Below are positions 24,191 to 32,731 of a stretch of 64,000 bases of DNA, piece by piece. The position numbers and the translations under genes are program-made. The notes below the pieces were generated by a model. The model was given only the letters and a program-made list of their open reading frames with translations. It did not search any database and had not been told where the DNA came from. Source of the DNA: VRUE01 sp963699225. GTDB lineage: Bacteria > Actinomycetota > Thermoleophilia > Solirubrobacterales > 70-9. How positions within the stretch are numbered: the stretch's first letter is position 1; each line of letters opens with the position of its first letter. Where the stretch lies: contig OY969423.1 of the NCBI GenBank assembly GCA_963699225.1, forward strand, positions 992,001-1,056,000. The letters run 5' to 3'.

Positions 24191-26191
24191 GTGAGCGAGC
24201 ACCGCCTTCCCGAGCGCGACCGCCCCTGGGTGATGCGCACCTACGCCGGCCACTCCGATGCCAAGCGCTCCAACGAGCTCTACCGCGGCAACCTCGCCAA
24301 GGGCCAGACCGGGCTCTCGGTGGCCTTCGACCTGCCGACCCAGACCGGCTATGACCCCGACCACGTCCTCGCCCGCGGCGAGGTCGGCAAGGTCGGCGTC
24401 TCGGTCGCCCACAAGGGCGACATGCACCAGCTCTTCGACGGCATCCCGCTCGACGAGATGAACACCTCGATGACGATCAACGCCACCGCCGCCTGGCTGC
24501 TCGGCCTCTACATCACCGTCGCCGAGGAGAACGGGGTCGAGCGCTCGGCGCTGAAGGGCACGACGCAGAACGACATCATCAAGGAGTACCTCTCGCGGGG
24601 CACCTACGCCTTCCCGCCCGAGCCCTCGATGCGGCTGATCGCCGACATGGTCGCCTTCACCGTCAACGAGGTGCCGAGCTGGAACCCGACCAACATCTGC
24701 AGCTACCACCTGCAGGAGGCCGGGGCGACGCCGGTGCAGGAGATCGCCTACGCGCTCTCGACCGGGATCGCCGTGCTCGACGAGGTCAAGGCGCGCGGCC
24801 AGGTCGCCGACGACGACTTCCCCAAGGTCTTCGGCCGCATCTCCTTTTTCGTTAACGCCGGCATCAGGCTGATCGAGGAGATCGGCAAGCTGCGGGCGAT
24901 GGGCAGGCTCTGGAACGAGATCGGCCGTGAGCGCTACGGCGTCACTGACGAGAAGATGCTGCGCTTCCGCTACGGCGTCCAGGTCAACAGCCTCGGCCTG
25001 ACCGAGGCCCAGCCGGAGAACAACATCCAGCGCATCGTGCTCGAGGCGCTCGCCGTGACGCTGAGCCGCGACGCCCGGGCCCGGGCGCTGCAGCTGCCGG
25101 CCTGGAATGAGGCGATGGGCCTCCCCCGCCCTTGGGACCAGCAGTGGAGCCTGCGCATCCAGCAGGTGCTGGCCAACGAGACCGACCTGCTCGAGTACCC
25201 CGACATCTTCGAGGGCTCGGTGGTGATGGACGGCTTGGTCGAGGAGCTGACCGAGGGCGCCCGGGCCGAGATGACCGTGGTCGAGGAGCACGGTGGCGCG
25301 GTCGCCGCCGTCCCCTACATGAAGGCCCGCCTGGTCGAGTCCCACCGCGAGCGGGTGGCCAGGATCGAGGCCGGCGAGCAGAAGGTGGTCGGCCAAAACA
25401 GCTTCACCGAGAGCGAGGACTCACCGCTGACCGCCGGCGCCGACGGCGGCATCCTCACCCCAGACCCCGAGGTCGAGCGCGAGCGGGTCGAGGCGCTGGA
25501 GGCCTGGAAGGCCGAGCGCGACGGCGACGCCGTCGAGGCCGCGCTGGCCGAGCTCGGCCGAGTCGCCGCCGATGACAGCCAGAACATCATGCCGGCGACG
25601 ATCGCCGCCGCTAAGGCCGGCGCGACGACCGGCGAGTGGTCCGAAGTGCTGCGCGAGGCGTTCGGCGCCTACCGCGGCCCGACCGGCGTCAGCGGCGCCG
25701 CGCCGGCCGCCGACCGCGAGCAGCTGGATGCGATTCGCGCCCGGGTCGACGAGGTCTCCGAGCAGATCGGCCACCGGATCAAGATCCTGGTCGGCAAGCC
25801 CGGGCTCGACGGTCACTCCAACGGCTCCGAGCAGATCGCCCTGCGCGCCCGTGACGCCGGCATGGAGGTCATCTACCAAGGCATCCGGCTCACCCCCGAG
25901 GAGATCGCCGAGTCCGCCCTGCAGGAGGACGTCGACGTGATCGGCCTCTCGATCCTCTCCGGCTCTCACCTGGAGCTGGTGCCCGAGGTGGTGCGCCGCC
26001 TGCGCGACGAGCAGGTCGACGCCCCGGTCGTGGCCGGCGGGATCATCCCCCCGGCCGATGCCAAGCGCCTGCGCGAGGCCGGAGTCGACGGCGTCTACAC
26101 GCCCAAGGACTTCGACATCAACAAGATCATGGGCGAGATCGTCGACCTGGTCGGCGAGCGCTCCAACGGCGGCAACGGCCACTCCGGCTGA
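24191..26191 (+). CDS. ecm: Ethylmalonyl-CoA mutase (MeaA/Ecm), B12-dependent
   Basis: The 666-residue protein combines the acyl-CoA mutase barrel and a C-terminal cobalamin domain in one chain. The N-terminal PWVMRTYAGHSDAKRSNELYRGNLAKGQTGLSVAFDL-type sequence, GTTQNDIIKEYLSRGTY and MNTSMTINATAAWLLGLY are the form typical of ethylmalonyl-CoA mutase rather than of methylmalonyl-CoA mutase. The C-terminal domain has the B12 ligand motif LDGHSNG (DxHxxG), then LSILSGSH and VVAGGIIPP. It converts ethylmalonyl-CoA to methylsuccinyl-CoA, the step after Ccr. The GTG start is used; no better site is visible. Isobutyryl-CoA mutase is the main alternative but usually splits or fuses differently. Confidence 0.9.
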   Translation: MSEHRLPERDRPWVMRTYAGHSDAKRSNELYRGNLAKGQTGLSVAFDLPTQTGYDPDHVLARGEVGKVGVSVAHKGDMHQLFDGIPLDEMNTSMTINATAAWLLGLYITVAEENGVERSALKGTTQNDIIKEYLSRGTYAFPPEPSMRLIADMVAFTVNEVPSWNPTNICSYHLQEAGATPVQEIAYALSTGIAVLDEVKARGQVADDDFPKVFGRISFFVNAGIRLIEEIGKLRAMGRLWNEIGRERYGVTDEKMLRFRYGVQVNSLGLTEAQPENNIQRIVLEALAVTLSRDARARALQLPAWNEAMGLPRPWDQQWSLRIQQVLANETDLLEYPDIFEGSVVMDGLVEELTEGARAEMTVVEEHGGAVAAVPYMKARLVESHRERVARIEAGEQKVVGQNSFTESEDSPLTAGADGGILTPDPEVERERVEALEAWKAERDGDAVEAALAELGRVAADDSQNIMPATIAAAKAGATTGEWSEVLREAFGAYRGPTGVSGAAPAADREQLDAIRARVDEVSEQIGHRIKILVGKPGLDGHSNGSEQIALRARDAGMEVIYQGIRLTPEEIAESALQEDVDVIGLSILSGSHLELVPEVVRRLRDEQVDAPVVAGGIIPPADAKRLREAGVDGVYTPKDFDINKIMGEIVDLVGERSNGGNGHSG

Positions 26192-26192
26192 G

Positions 26193-27389
26193 AGCGACTT
26201 CGTCGTAGTCGGCGGCGGGATCGTCGGCTTGGCTGTGGCGCGGGAGCTGCTGATCCGGCACCCGGGCGCCCGGCTGTGCGTGCTCGAGGCCGAGCCGGGA
26301 ATCGGCCGCCACCAGACCGGTCACTCCAGCGGCGTGATCCACGCCGGGATCTACTACCGCCCGGGCTCGCTGAAGGCACGGCTCTGCGTCGAGGGCTCGC
26401 GGGCGCTCTACGAGTACTGCACCGAGCGCGAGCTGCCTTATCGCCGAGACGGCAAGCTGATCGTCGCGACCGAGGAGCGCGAGCTCACCGGGCTCGACGA
26501 GTTGGAGCGGCGCGGCGCGGCCAACGGGGTGCCGGGCCTGCGGCGACTGGGTAGCGATGAGATCGGCGAGATCGAGCCGGCGGCGCGGGGCCTGGCTGGA
26601 CTGCACTCGCCGCAGACCGGCATCGCCGACTTCGGGCGGATCGCGGAGTCCTACGCGGCCGACGTAGCCGCCGGGGGCGGCACGGTCCACCTTGGCGCCA
26701 CGGTCACCGGGGTCGCCCAACGCCCTTGCACGATCGAGCTGCGGCACTCGCGTGGGACCACCCGCACCGCGGCAGCCGTCTTCTGTGCCGGGCTCTGGGC
26801 CGACCGCCTCGCGGTGGCCTGCGGAGCCCCGGCTGATCCTCGCATCGTGCCCTTCCGCGGTGGCTACCTCGAGGTCGTCGGGAGCGAGGCGGAAGCGGTA
26901 CGCGCAAGCGTCTACCCGGTGCCGGATCCCGACCTGCCATTTCTCGGCGCCCACCTAACCCGTGCGCTCGACGGCCGCCTGCTGGCCGGCCCGAGCGCAC
27001 TGCTGGCGCCGGCTCGCGATGCCTACCGACTGCGCACGGTGCGCCCCCGCGACCTGGCCGAGACGCTCGCCTGGCCCGGCACCTGGCGCTTGGCCGGGAA
27101 GCACTGGCGGACCGGCCTGCGCGAGCTGCGCCAGGCCGTTAGCCCAAAGGAGTTCCTGGCTGAGGCGGCGCGCATGGTGCCGACACTGCGCGGCGCCCGC
27201 ACCAGGCCGGCGACAGCCGGCATCCGCGCCCAGGCGCTGGCCCGCGACGGATCGCTGGTCGACGACTTCGTCGTCCACCGCACCGAGCGGGCGATCCACG
27301 TGCGCAACGCGCCGTCCCCCGCGGCGACCTCCTCACTGGCGCTGGCGCGTTTGATCGCCGATGAGCTGGCGACGCTCGGCACCGTTTGA
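26193..27389 (+). CDS. lhgO: FAD-dependent L-2-hydroxyglutarate oxidase/dehydrogenase-like (LhgO), start codon apparently lost
   Basis: The conserved reading begins SDFVVVGGGIVGLAVARELL, the dinucleotide-binding motif of DAAO-type flavoenzymes. HQTGHSSGVIHAGIYYRPGSLKARLCVEG and the C-terminal VDDFVVHRTERAIHVRNAPSPAATSSLA are LhgO landmarks (oxidation of L-2-hydroxyglutarate to 2-oxoglutarate). No ATG, GTG or TTG lies directly before the conserved start; the nearest in-frame ATG is at 26058, 134 nt inside ecm in another frame. Adding one T after 26191 would recreate TGATG with M-S-D-F, the overlap style used elsewhere here. So the gene is either broken by a one-base deletion, mis-sequenced, or uses an unusual start. 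The coordinates given are for the conserved part. Confidence 0.8.
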   Translation, partial: SDFVVVGGGIVGLAVARELLIRHPGARLCVLEAEPGIGRHQTGHSSGVIHAGIYYRPGSLKARLCVEGSRALYEYCTERELPYRRDGKLIVATEERELTGLDELERRGAANGVPGLRRLGSDEIGEIEPAARGLAGLHSPQTGIADFGRIAESYAADVAAGGGTVHLGATVTGVAQRPCTIELRHSRGTTRTAAAVFCAGLWADRLAVACGAPADPRIVPFRGGYLEVVGSEAEAVRASVYPVPDPDLPFLGAHLTRALDGRLLAGPSALLAPARDAYRLRTVRPRDLAETLAWPGTWRLAGKHWRTGLRELRQAVSPKEFLAEAARMVPTLRGARTRPATAGIRAQALARDGSLVDDFVVHRTERAIHVRNAPSPAATSSLALARLIADELATLGTV

Positions 27390-27422
27390 GCGTCGGCGCC
27401 GGCGACGCGCGACAATAGGGCG

Positions 27423-27989
27423 ATGAGCGAGCTCAACGGGGACCGTTCGGCTTGGCTGCGCTGCTACCGCTGCTGGTCGGTGAACCTCGAGATCCAGATC
27501 CACTACGACGCGATCCGCCGGGTCGACCCCGAGAGCGGCATCCTCGCCGAGGGCGTCGACGAGGTCCAGGAGGCGCTGGTCCAGTGCGTCGACTGCATGC
27601 ACGACCAGCCGCACCTGACCTTCCAGGACGACAAAGTCGTGCCGATCGAGGACCGCTGGGAACGGATGGTCGCCGGCACTCCCTGGGTCGCCTCCTGCAC
27701 CGTACGCGTCGACCAGGAGCGAATCGAGAGCTGCTCGGGCCCCGAAGCGGCCGAGTTCCTCACCTACGGCGCCTTCGGCGACCCCGGCGTGCGCGAGTTC
27801 TTCACCCACGTCCGCTTCCACAAGCACGACGACGACCAGGTCGTCGTCCATGCCCTGGTCGAGCTCTATGCCCGCTCCGCCGAAGAGGCGACCGACGTGC
27901 TCGAAGAGGCCGCCCAGGGCCAGCTGGAGATCACCTCGCTGGCGGAGGAGTCAAGGCCTCCCGCCCACGCCTCCGACGAGGCCCACTAA
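27423..27989 (+). CDS. Conserved hypothetical protein with two CxxC pairs
   Basis: The 188-residue protein has an N-terminal CYRC and a second CVDC about 45 residues later, a likely zinc ribbon. The rest is alpha/beta: TPWVASCTVRVDQERIESC, GAFGDPGVREFFTHVRFHKHDDDQVVVHALVELYARSAEEATDVLEEAAQG. A Cys-rich N-terminus followed by a sensor-like domain suggests a small regulatory or binding protein. No family recognised. It follows lhgO by 33 nt on the same strand and is convergent with the MaoC gene. Confidence 0.75.
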   Translation: MSELNGDRSAWLRCYRCWSVNLEIQIHYDAIRRVDPESGILAEGVDEVQEALVQCVDCMHDQPHLTFQDDKVVPIEDRWERMVAGTPWVASCTVRVDQERIESCSGPEAAEFLTYGAFGDPGVREFFTHVRFHKHDDDQVVVHALVELYARSAEEATDVLEEAAQGQLEITSLAEESRPPAHASDEAH

Positions 27990-27992
27990 GGC

Positions 27993-28538
27993 TTACTCGA
28001 CGGCGCTCTCGGGAGCTGGCGCCTCGCCCGGGTTCTTGCGGGGCACCAATACCAGGCGCTTGAACTCCGCTACCAAGACGCCGTCCTGGTTGAGGACGCG
28101 CGTGTGGACCTTGACCACGCCGCGGTCGGGCTTCGATTTCGAGGGCTTGACCTCCAGCACCTCGGTCTCGCAGAAAAGAGTGTCGCCGTGGAAGACCGGG
28201 TTGGGATGACTGAGGTCTTCGGTCGCCAGGTTGGCGATCGCCTTGCCGGAGACGTCGGAGACCGACATGCCGAGCGCCAGCGAGTAGACGAGCGGACCGA
28301 CGACGACGTTTTTGCCCTGTTGCGAGCCCGCCGCATAGACGTCGTTGAGGTGCAGCGGGTGGTGGTTCATCGTGATCAGGCAGAAGAGGTGGTCGTCTGA
28401 CTCGGTCACCGTCTTGGCCGGCCAGTGCTTGTAGACGGCTCCAACCTCGAACTCCTCGAGGTAGCGGCCGTAGGCGTGCGCGCCGGACGCCTCGCGCTCG
28501 GCCTGGTCGGTGCTCAGCTCAAAAGTCTGCTCGCTCAT
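27993..28538 (-). CDS. MaoC-family hydratase, possible mesaconyl-CoA hydratase
   Basis: The 181-residue single hot-dog MaoC-type protein begins YGRYLEEFEVGAVYKHWPAKTVTESDDHLFCLITMN, followed by the hydratase core HHPLHLN and then VFHGDTLFCETEVLEVKPSKSKPDRGVVKV. In canonical (R)-hydratases the site is D-x-N-P-x-H; here the Asp position reads Asn (TMNHHPLH), as in the actinobacterial subgroup often found near CitE-like lyases. Given ccr, ecm and malyl-CoA lyase in this window, mesaconyl-CoA hydratase is the natural candidate, by context only. A good ribosome-binding site (TAGGAGAAG) precedes the ATG. It is divergent from the sugar dehydrogenase at 28630. Confidence 0.8.
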   Translation of the reverse strand: MSEQTFELSTDQAEREASGAHAYGRYLEEFEVGAVYKHWPAKTVTESDDHLFCLITMNHHPLHLNDVYAAGSQQGKNVVVGPLVYSLALGMSVSDVSGKAIANLATEDLSHPNPVFHGDTLFCETEVLEVKPSKSKPDRGVVKVHTRVLNQDGVLVAEFKRLVLVPRKNPGEAPAPESAVE

Positions 28539-28629
28539 TCTCGGTTTCTTCTCCTATCGGGTTGGCGGCGCGGCATGCTACCGGGCCGCGACGGTGCAGC
28601 CGCCTTGGCCAAGGCTAGACTCCCGCGCC

Positions 28630-29877
28630 ATGAAGATCGGAATCATCGGGCTCGGCTACGTCGGCCTCCCCCTCGCCGTCGCCTTTGCCGAGAGCGGCCA
28701 CGATGTCGTCGCCCTCGATGCGGACACCCGCAAGATCGAGAGCCTCGAGCGAGCCGAGAGCTACATCGAGGACATCCCGAGCTCGTCCCTGGCGCCGCTT
28801 GGCGAACGCCTGCGTCCGACCACCCGCCATGCCGACCTCGCCTCCTGCGACGCGGTGATCATCTGCGTGCCGACGCCGCTGACGGGCTCGCGCGAGCCCG
28901 ACCTCAGCTATCTGCTCGACGCCGGCAAAGCACTCTCCCAAGTCCTCCAGGCCGGCCAGCTCGTCGTGCTCGAGTCGACCACTTACCCGGGCACGACGCG
29001 CGAGCGCTTGGCACCGATCCTCGAGGAATCCGGCCTTGCCACCGGCACCGATTTCCACCTCGCCTTCTCACCCGAGCGAATCGATCCCGGCCGCACCGAC
29101 TACACGGTTCGCACCACGCCAAAGCTGGTCGGCGGCATGACCGACGCCTGCACCGAGCGCGCGCGCTCGCTCTATGCCCTGATCTGCGACGAGGTCGTCG
29201 TCCTCTCCTCCCCCGAGACGGCGGAGCTGTCGAAGCTCCTGGAGAACATCTTCCGCTCAGTCAACATCGCCTTCGTCAACGAGCTGGCACAGCTCTGCGA
29301 CCGGCTCAAGATCGACGTCTGGGAGGTGATCGACGCCGCCTCGACCAAGCCCTTCGGCTTCATGCGCTTCGAGCCCGGTCCGGGGATGGGTGGGCACTGC
29401 CTGCCGATCGACCCCTTCTACCTGGCCTTCAAGGCGCGCGAACACGACTTCTACCCGGAGTTCATCGAGCTGGCGGGAAAGATGAACCAGGCTCAGCCGG
29501 CCTACTGCGCGGAGCGCATCGAGCGGGCCTTGAACGACATGGGGAAGCCGGTCAAGGGTTCGAAGATCCTCATCCTCGGCGTCAGCTACAAGGCCGGAGT
29601 CGGCGACATGCGGGAGTCACCGGCGCTGAAGATCGCCGAACTCTTGCGGGAGCTGGGCGGGGACGTCTCCTATCACGATCCACATGTCCCCGAGCTGCCC
29701 AAGTTCGGACTCCAATCGGTCGATCTGGACGCGGGCGTCGCCGCGGCTGACATCGCGGCGATCGTCACCGCCCATCCCGGCGTCGACTACGAGGCCCTGG
29801 CCGCCGCCGTGCCCGTGCTGGTCGACTTCCGCGGCGTCACCCGTGGGCTCGACGCCGCGAACCTGATCCGCCTCTAG
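28630..29877 (+). CDS. UDP-N-acetylglucosamine/mannosamine-type nucleotide-sugar 6-dehydrogenase
   Basis: The 415-residue three-domain dehydrogenase has an N-terminal Rossmann motif GIIGLGYVGLPLAVAFAESGH, SPERIDPGR, the SKLLENIFRSVNIAFVNELAQLC helix, the catalytic region GPGMGGHCLPIDPFYL with the cysteine nucleophile, and ILGVSYKAGVGDMRESPALKI starting the C-terminal UDP-binding domain. This pattern is that of WbpA/TviB-like UDP-GlcNAc dehydrogenases, which make uronic acids for surface glycans. The ATG at 28630 gives the standard start. It may supply precursors for the polysaccharide locus at 38.6-50 kb. UDP-glucose dehydrogenase is less likely from the GPGMGGHCLPIDP form. Confidence 0.88.
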   Translation: MKIGIIGLGYVGLPLAVAFAESGHDVVALDADTRKIESLERAESYIEDIPSSSLAPLGERLRPTTRHADLASCDAVIICVPTPLTGSREPDLSYLLDAGKALSQVLQAGQLVVLESTTYPGTTRERLAPILEESGLATGTDFHLAFSPERIDPGRTDYTVRTTPKLVGGMTDACTERARSLYALICDEVVVLSSPETAELSKLLENIFRSVNIAFVNELAQLCDRLKIDVWEVIDAASTKPFGFMRFEPGPGMGGHCLPIDPFYLAFKAREHDFYPEFIELAGKMNQAQPAYCAERIERALNDMGKPVKGSKILILGVSYKAGVGDMRESPALKIAELLRELGGDVSYHDPHVPELPKFGLQSVDLDAGVAAADIAAIVTAHPGVDYEALAAAVPVLVDFRGVTRGLDAANLIRL

Positions 29878-29880
29878 CTC

Positions 29881-29914
29881 CGCCCGGCCTCAGTGGGCCT
29901 TTTTGAGCCGGGCG
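29881..29914. terminator. Hairpin between convergent genes
   Basis: CGCCCGGC (29881-29888) pairs with GCCGGGCG (29907-29914). Nested inside is GGCC-6 nt-GGCC followed by TTTTT on the plus strand. It starts 3 nt after the dehydrogenase stop and extends into the end of the convergent gene, so it likely ends the plus-strand transcript. Confidence 0.55.
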
Positions 29915-30252
29915 CGTTCCTCGTGGCGTTCGACTACCTGGGCGATCAGCTTCTTCACGTTGGAGTCGCCGGTGGCCTTGATGTGGCCGGTCTCATAGGC
30001 CTTGCGGTAGCTGCGCACGGTGCCGTTCTCGGCCAGCTCGTTGAACTGGGGCCGGTCGATCTGGACCAGCACCCGCTCATCCTGGGAGAGGTCCTTCTTG
30101 ATCACCGGCCCCGGCACCTCGACCCGGTAGAGCTGGATGTCATGTTTGGCCTTCAGTTCCAGGCCGAAGACCAGTTTCAGCTTCTGCAGCGCCGGCACCT
30201 CGGCCTGGAACCGCTCGACGGCGAGTTTGATCAGGTCCGGAGTGGACGCCAT
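29890..30252 (-). CDS. Small conserved protein, possibly SCP2-like lipid-binding
   Basis: The 120-residue soluble protein is Lys-rich at its end. ALQKLKLVFGLELKAKHDIQLYRVEVPGPVIKKDLSQDERVLVQIDRPQFNELAENGTVRSYRKAYETGHIKATGDSNVKKLIAQVV resembles the later half of SCP2-type sterol/lipid carrier domains (a hydrophobic strand, then a G-x-I-x-x-x-G-D segment), but the match is by pattern only. It lies 20 nt upstream... that is, after the acyl-CoA dehydrogenase gene on the same strand? On the minus strand it follows the dehydrogenase stop by 19 nt, so the two are probably cotranscribed. Confidence 0.65.
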   Translation of the reverse strand: MASTPDLIKLAVERFQAEVPALQKLKLVFGLELKAKHDIQLYRVEVPGPVIKKDLSQDERVLVQIDRPQFNELAENGTVRSYRKAYETGHIKATGDSNVKKLIAQVVERHEERARLKKAH

Positions 30253-30271
30253 GCGCTTAGCGGCTCTCCAT

Positions 30272-31483
30272 CTAGATCTTGTGCCTCTGCAGCAGCTTCT
30301 TGCCGATCACCATGCGCTGGATCTCCGAGGTTCCCTCGCCGATCAGCAGCAGCGGCGCGTCGCGGTAGAGGCGCTCGATCTCGTACTCCTTCGAGTAGCC
30401 GTAGCCGCCGTGGATGCGGAAGCACTCCTCGACGCACTCCTTGCCGGTCTCCGAGGCGAGCAGCTTGGCCATGCCGGCCTCGAGGTCGGAGCGCGCGCCG
30501 GCGTCCTTCATCCGTGCCGCCTTGCGGGTGACGAGGCGGGCGGCCTCGATCTTGGTCGCCATGTCGGCGAGCTTGAACTGGATCGCCTGGTGCTGGGCGA
30601 TCGGCTTGCCGAAGGTCTTGCGCTCCTGCGAGTAGCGCAGGGCGAGCTCGAGCGCGCGCTGGGCGATGCCGACGCCGCGGGCGGCGACGTTGACGCGGCC
30701 GACCTCGAGCGCATCCATCATCTGCACGAAGCCCTCGCCGACGCCCTCTTCGCCGCCGAGCACGCGCTCGGGCGGGCAGCGGTAGCCGTCGTAGACGAGC
30801 TCGGTCGACTCGACGCCCTTGTAGCCCATCTTCTTGATCTTGGGCGGCACGTTGAGGCCCTTGAAGTCGCCCTCGCCGATTTCCTCCCAGGGCTTCTTCT
30901 CGGTGATGAAGCAGGTCATGCCCTTGTAGGCCGGTTCAGCTTTGGGGTCGGTCTTCATCAGCACGAAGACGACGGAGGAGCCGAGCCCGTTGGTGACCCA
31001 CATCTTCTGGCCGTTGAGCTCCCAGTTGCCGTCCTCGCCCTTCTTGGCAGTGGACTTGATGCCCTGCACGTCGGAGCCGACCTCGGGCTCGGAGAGCGAG
31101 AAGGCGGCGCGGATCTCACCGGTCGCCATCTTCGGCAGGAAGTACTCCTTCTGCTCGTCGGTGCCGAACTTCATCAGCAGGTAGGAGCCGATGAAGTGGG
31201 TGTTGACGACGCCGGAGATCGAGATCCAGCCACGCGAGAGCTCTTCGACGATCATCGCGTAGGTGGTCAGATCGAGGCCCATGCCGCCGTACTCTTCGGG
31301 AATCGTCACCCCAAAGAGGCCGAGCTCCTTCATTTCCTCGACGATCGGCTCCGGGTAGGAGTCCTCGTGGTCGTAGTGCTCGGCGTTGGGGATGATCTTC
31401 TCGTCGGCGAACTGACGCACCATTTCGGTGATCGCCTGCTGCTCGTCGGTCTGCTCACGGAAGGCGGCGGTATCTACGGCCAT
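30272..31483 (-). CDS. Acyl-CoA dehydrogenase
   Basis: The 403-residue FAD enzyme has GVTIPEEYGGMGLDLTTYAMIVEELSRGW, AFSLSEPEVGSDVQGIKSTAKK, MWVTNG, the C-terminal IHGGYGYSKEYEIERLYRDAPLLLIGEGTSEIQRMVI with the expected catalytic Glu position (GEGTSEI), and a typical ACAD length. The ATG at 31483 was chosen because family N-termini begin near here; a longer frame upstream lacks homologous character. The substrate is not determined. In the context of ccr/ecm/mcl it could be methylsuccinyl-CoA dehydrogenase, although the known Rhodobacter enzyme is longer; short-chain or branched-chain acyl-CoA dehydrogenase is equally possible. It is followed by the small protein gene at 29890-30252. Confidence 0.9.
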   Translation of the reverse strand: MAVDTAAFREQTDEQQAITEMVRQFADEKIIPNAEHYDHEDSYPEPIVEEMKELGLFGVTIPEEYGGMGLDLTTYAMIVEELSRGWISISGVVNTHFIGSYLLMKFGTDEQKEYFLPKMATGEIRAAFSLSEPEVGSDVQGIKSTAKKGEDGNWELNGQKMWVTNGLGSSVVFVLMKTDPKAEPAYKGMTCFITEKKPWEEIGEGDFKGLNVPPKIKKMGYKGVESTELVYDGYRCPPERVLGGEEGVGEGFVQMMDALEVGRVNVAARGVGIAQRALELALRYSQERKTFGKPIAQHQAIQFKLADMATKIEAARLVTRKAARMKDAGARSDLEAGMAKLLASETGKECVEECFRIHGGYGYSKEYEIERLYRDAPLLLIGEGTSEIQRMVIGKKLLQRHKI

Positions 31484-31552
31484 GGCTCCTAGCTCGGGTC
31501 GGATGGGGACGGGAGCGGAAGGATATCGGCGTCGCAGAACCGGCCACCCCTC

Positions 31553-32143
31553 ATGCATTGGGGCCGATCTGACGACAAGGGGACGGTGAGACCCAAGCTC
31601 GCCTATCCGGGGGCCGCGATCGCGATCGTCCTCATGCTGATCGTCGTGCCGAGCGCGGGCGCGTCGCTGATCGCCCCCGCGTCGGCCTGCCCGAGCCAGA
31701 TCGGAGCGGCCTCCCCCGCCTCCCAGGAGCAGGCGATGCGCTGCATGACCGACTTCGCTCGCGCCCGGGCTGGCCTGGGGGCGCTCGCCGATTCCCCGCA
31801 GCTAGACCTCTCTTCCGAAGACAAGGGGGCCGACGTACTGCAGTGCGACAGCTTCAGCCATAACGCTTGCGGCCGCGAATTCACCTACTGGATGCAGCAG
31901 GCGGGCTACATGTCCGAAGCCTGCTGGCACGTGGGCGAGAACCTCGCCTGGGGAGTCGGCGCCTATGGCACGGTGCGCTCGATCTTCCGAGCCTGGATGC
32001 GCTCACCGGAGCACCGCCACAACATCCTCGGCGACTACGAAGCCCTTGGCCTGAGTCGACAGGTCGGCGACCTCGAAGGACAGGCCGAGACCGTCGTCTG
32101 GACCGCGCACTTCGGCTCCCACTGCGGAGCGCCCGTCTCGTGA
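31553..32143 (+). CDS. Secreted CAP/SCP-domain (cysteine-rich secretory protein family) protein
   Basis: The protein of up to 196 residues has an N-terminal hydrophobic signal (LAYPGAAIAIVLMLIVVPSAGASLI). The CAP domain has EQAMRCMTDFARARAGLGALADSPQLDLSSEDKGADVLQC, DSFSHNACGREFTYWMQQAGYMSEACWHVGENLAWG and FRAWMRSPEHRHNILGDYEALGL, containing the conserved His and Glu-Asn cluster (HVGENLAWG, PEHRHNI). Six or more cysteines suggest disulfides. A GTG at 31586 (VRPKLAYPG) with AAGGGGA close upstream is an alternative start that would leave a shorter signal. CAP proteins bind lipids or act as extracellular factors; exact role unknown. The next lipoprotein gene overlaps by 4 nt. Confidence 0.85.
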   Translation: MHWGRSDDKGTVRPKLAYPGAAIAIVLMLIVVPSAGASLIAPASACPSQIGAASPASQEQAMRCMTDFARARAGLGALADSPQLDLSSEDKGADVLQCDSFSHNACGREFTYWMQQAGYMSEACWHVGENLAWGVGAYGTVRSIFRAWMRSPEHRHNILGDYEALGLSRQVGDLEGQAETVVWTAHFGSHCGAPVS

Positions 32144-32667
32144 TTCGCTCGACGGCCATCGCGGCGACTGCACTGACGCTGATGCTGCTGACAGGCTGCG
32201 GCGGATCAGGGCCGGACTCGAGCTCGAGCTCCTCGACGAGCCCGAGCGCCGCCGAGATCGTCAGCCCGGACTCCCTGCGCGAAACCGCCTCGAAAGCAGC
32301 GACGCCGATCTACTGGGCGGGAGAACAGGACGAAACCGAACTGGAGCTGAGCCAGCCGGAAAAGGACCGCACCTACGTGCGCTACCTGACCGGCGGCGCC
32401 AAAGCGGGCGACAAGAGAGCCCACTTCCTCACCGTCGGCACCTACGCGCAGCCCAACGCGGTTGTGTCCCTGCGCCGTCAGGGCAAGCGGTCCGGAGGCA
32501 CGATCGCCCAGGCGCCAGGCAACGCCACCGTCTACTACGACCGGAGCAACCCCCAGAGCGTCTACCTCGCCTATCCCGGTGCGCCGGTCGAGGTCGAGGT
32601 CTTCGACCCGAGCTTCAAACGCGCACTGCAGCTGGTCGAATCGGGCCAGATCGTCGCGGTTGAATGA
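32140..32667 (+). CDS. Predicted lipoprotein, function unknown
   Basis: The 175-residue protein starts with GTG overlapping the CAP gene stop (GTGA). It has signal and lipobox LLTGC near residue 20, a Ser-rich tether (SSSSSSTSPS), and a domain of about 140 residues: LRETASKAATPIYWAGEQDETELELSQPEKDRTYVRYLTGGAKAGD, FLTVGTYAQPNAVVSLRRQGK, VEVEVFDPSFKRALQLVESGQIVAVE. No catalytic motif recognised. Its coupling with the CAP protein suggests a joint surface role. Confidence 0.8.
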   Translation: MIRSTAIAATALTLMLLTGCGGSGPDSSSSSSTSPSAAEIVSPDSLRETASKAATPIYWAGEQDETELELSQPEKDRTYVRYLTGGAKAGDKRAHFLTVGTYAQPNAVVSLRRQGKRSGGTIAQAPGNATVYYDRSNPQSVYLAYPGAPVEVEVFDPSFKRALQLVESGQIVAVE

Positions 32668-32678
32668 ACCGCGAAACA

Positions 32679-32708
32679 CCGCCGCCCATCCGAAGGGATG
32701 GGCGGCGG
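32679..32708. terminator. Strong hairpin between convergent genes
   Basis: A perfect 13 bp stem (CCGCCGCCCATCC and complement) with a GAAG tetraloop lies between the lipoprotein gene and the convergent collagen-like gene. Flanking CCGC/GCGG can extend the stem. No U-run follows, but its place suggests a shared, bidirectional terminator or RNA 3' end stabiliser. Confidence 0.65.
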
Positions 32709-32731
32709 CACAGCGGTGATGTCCGGCTCGA

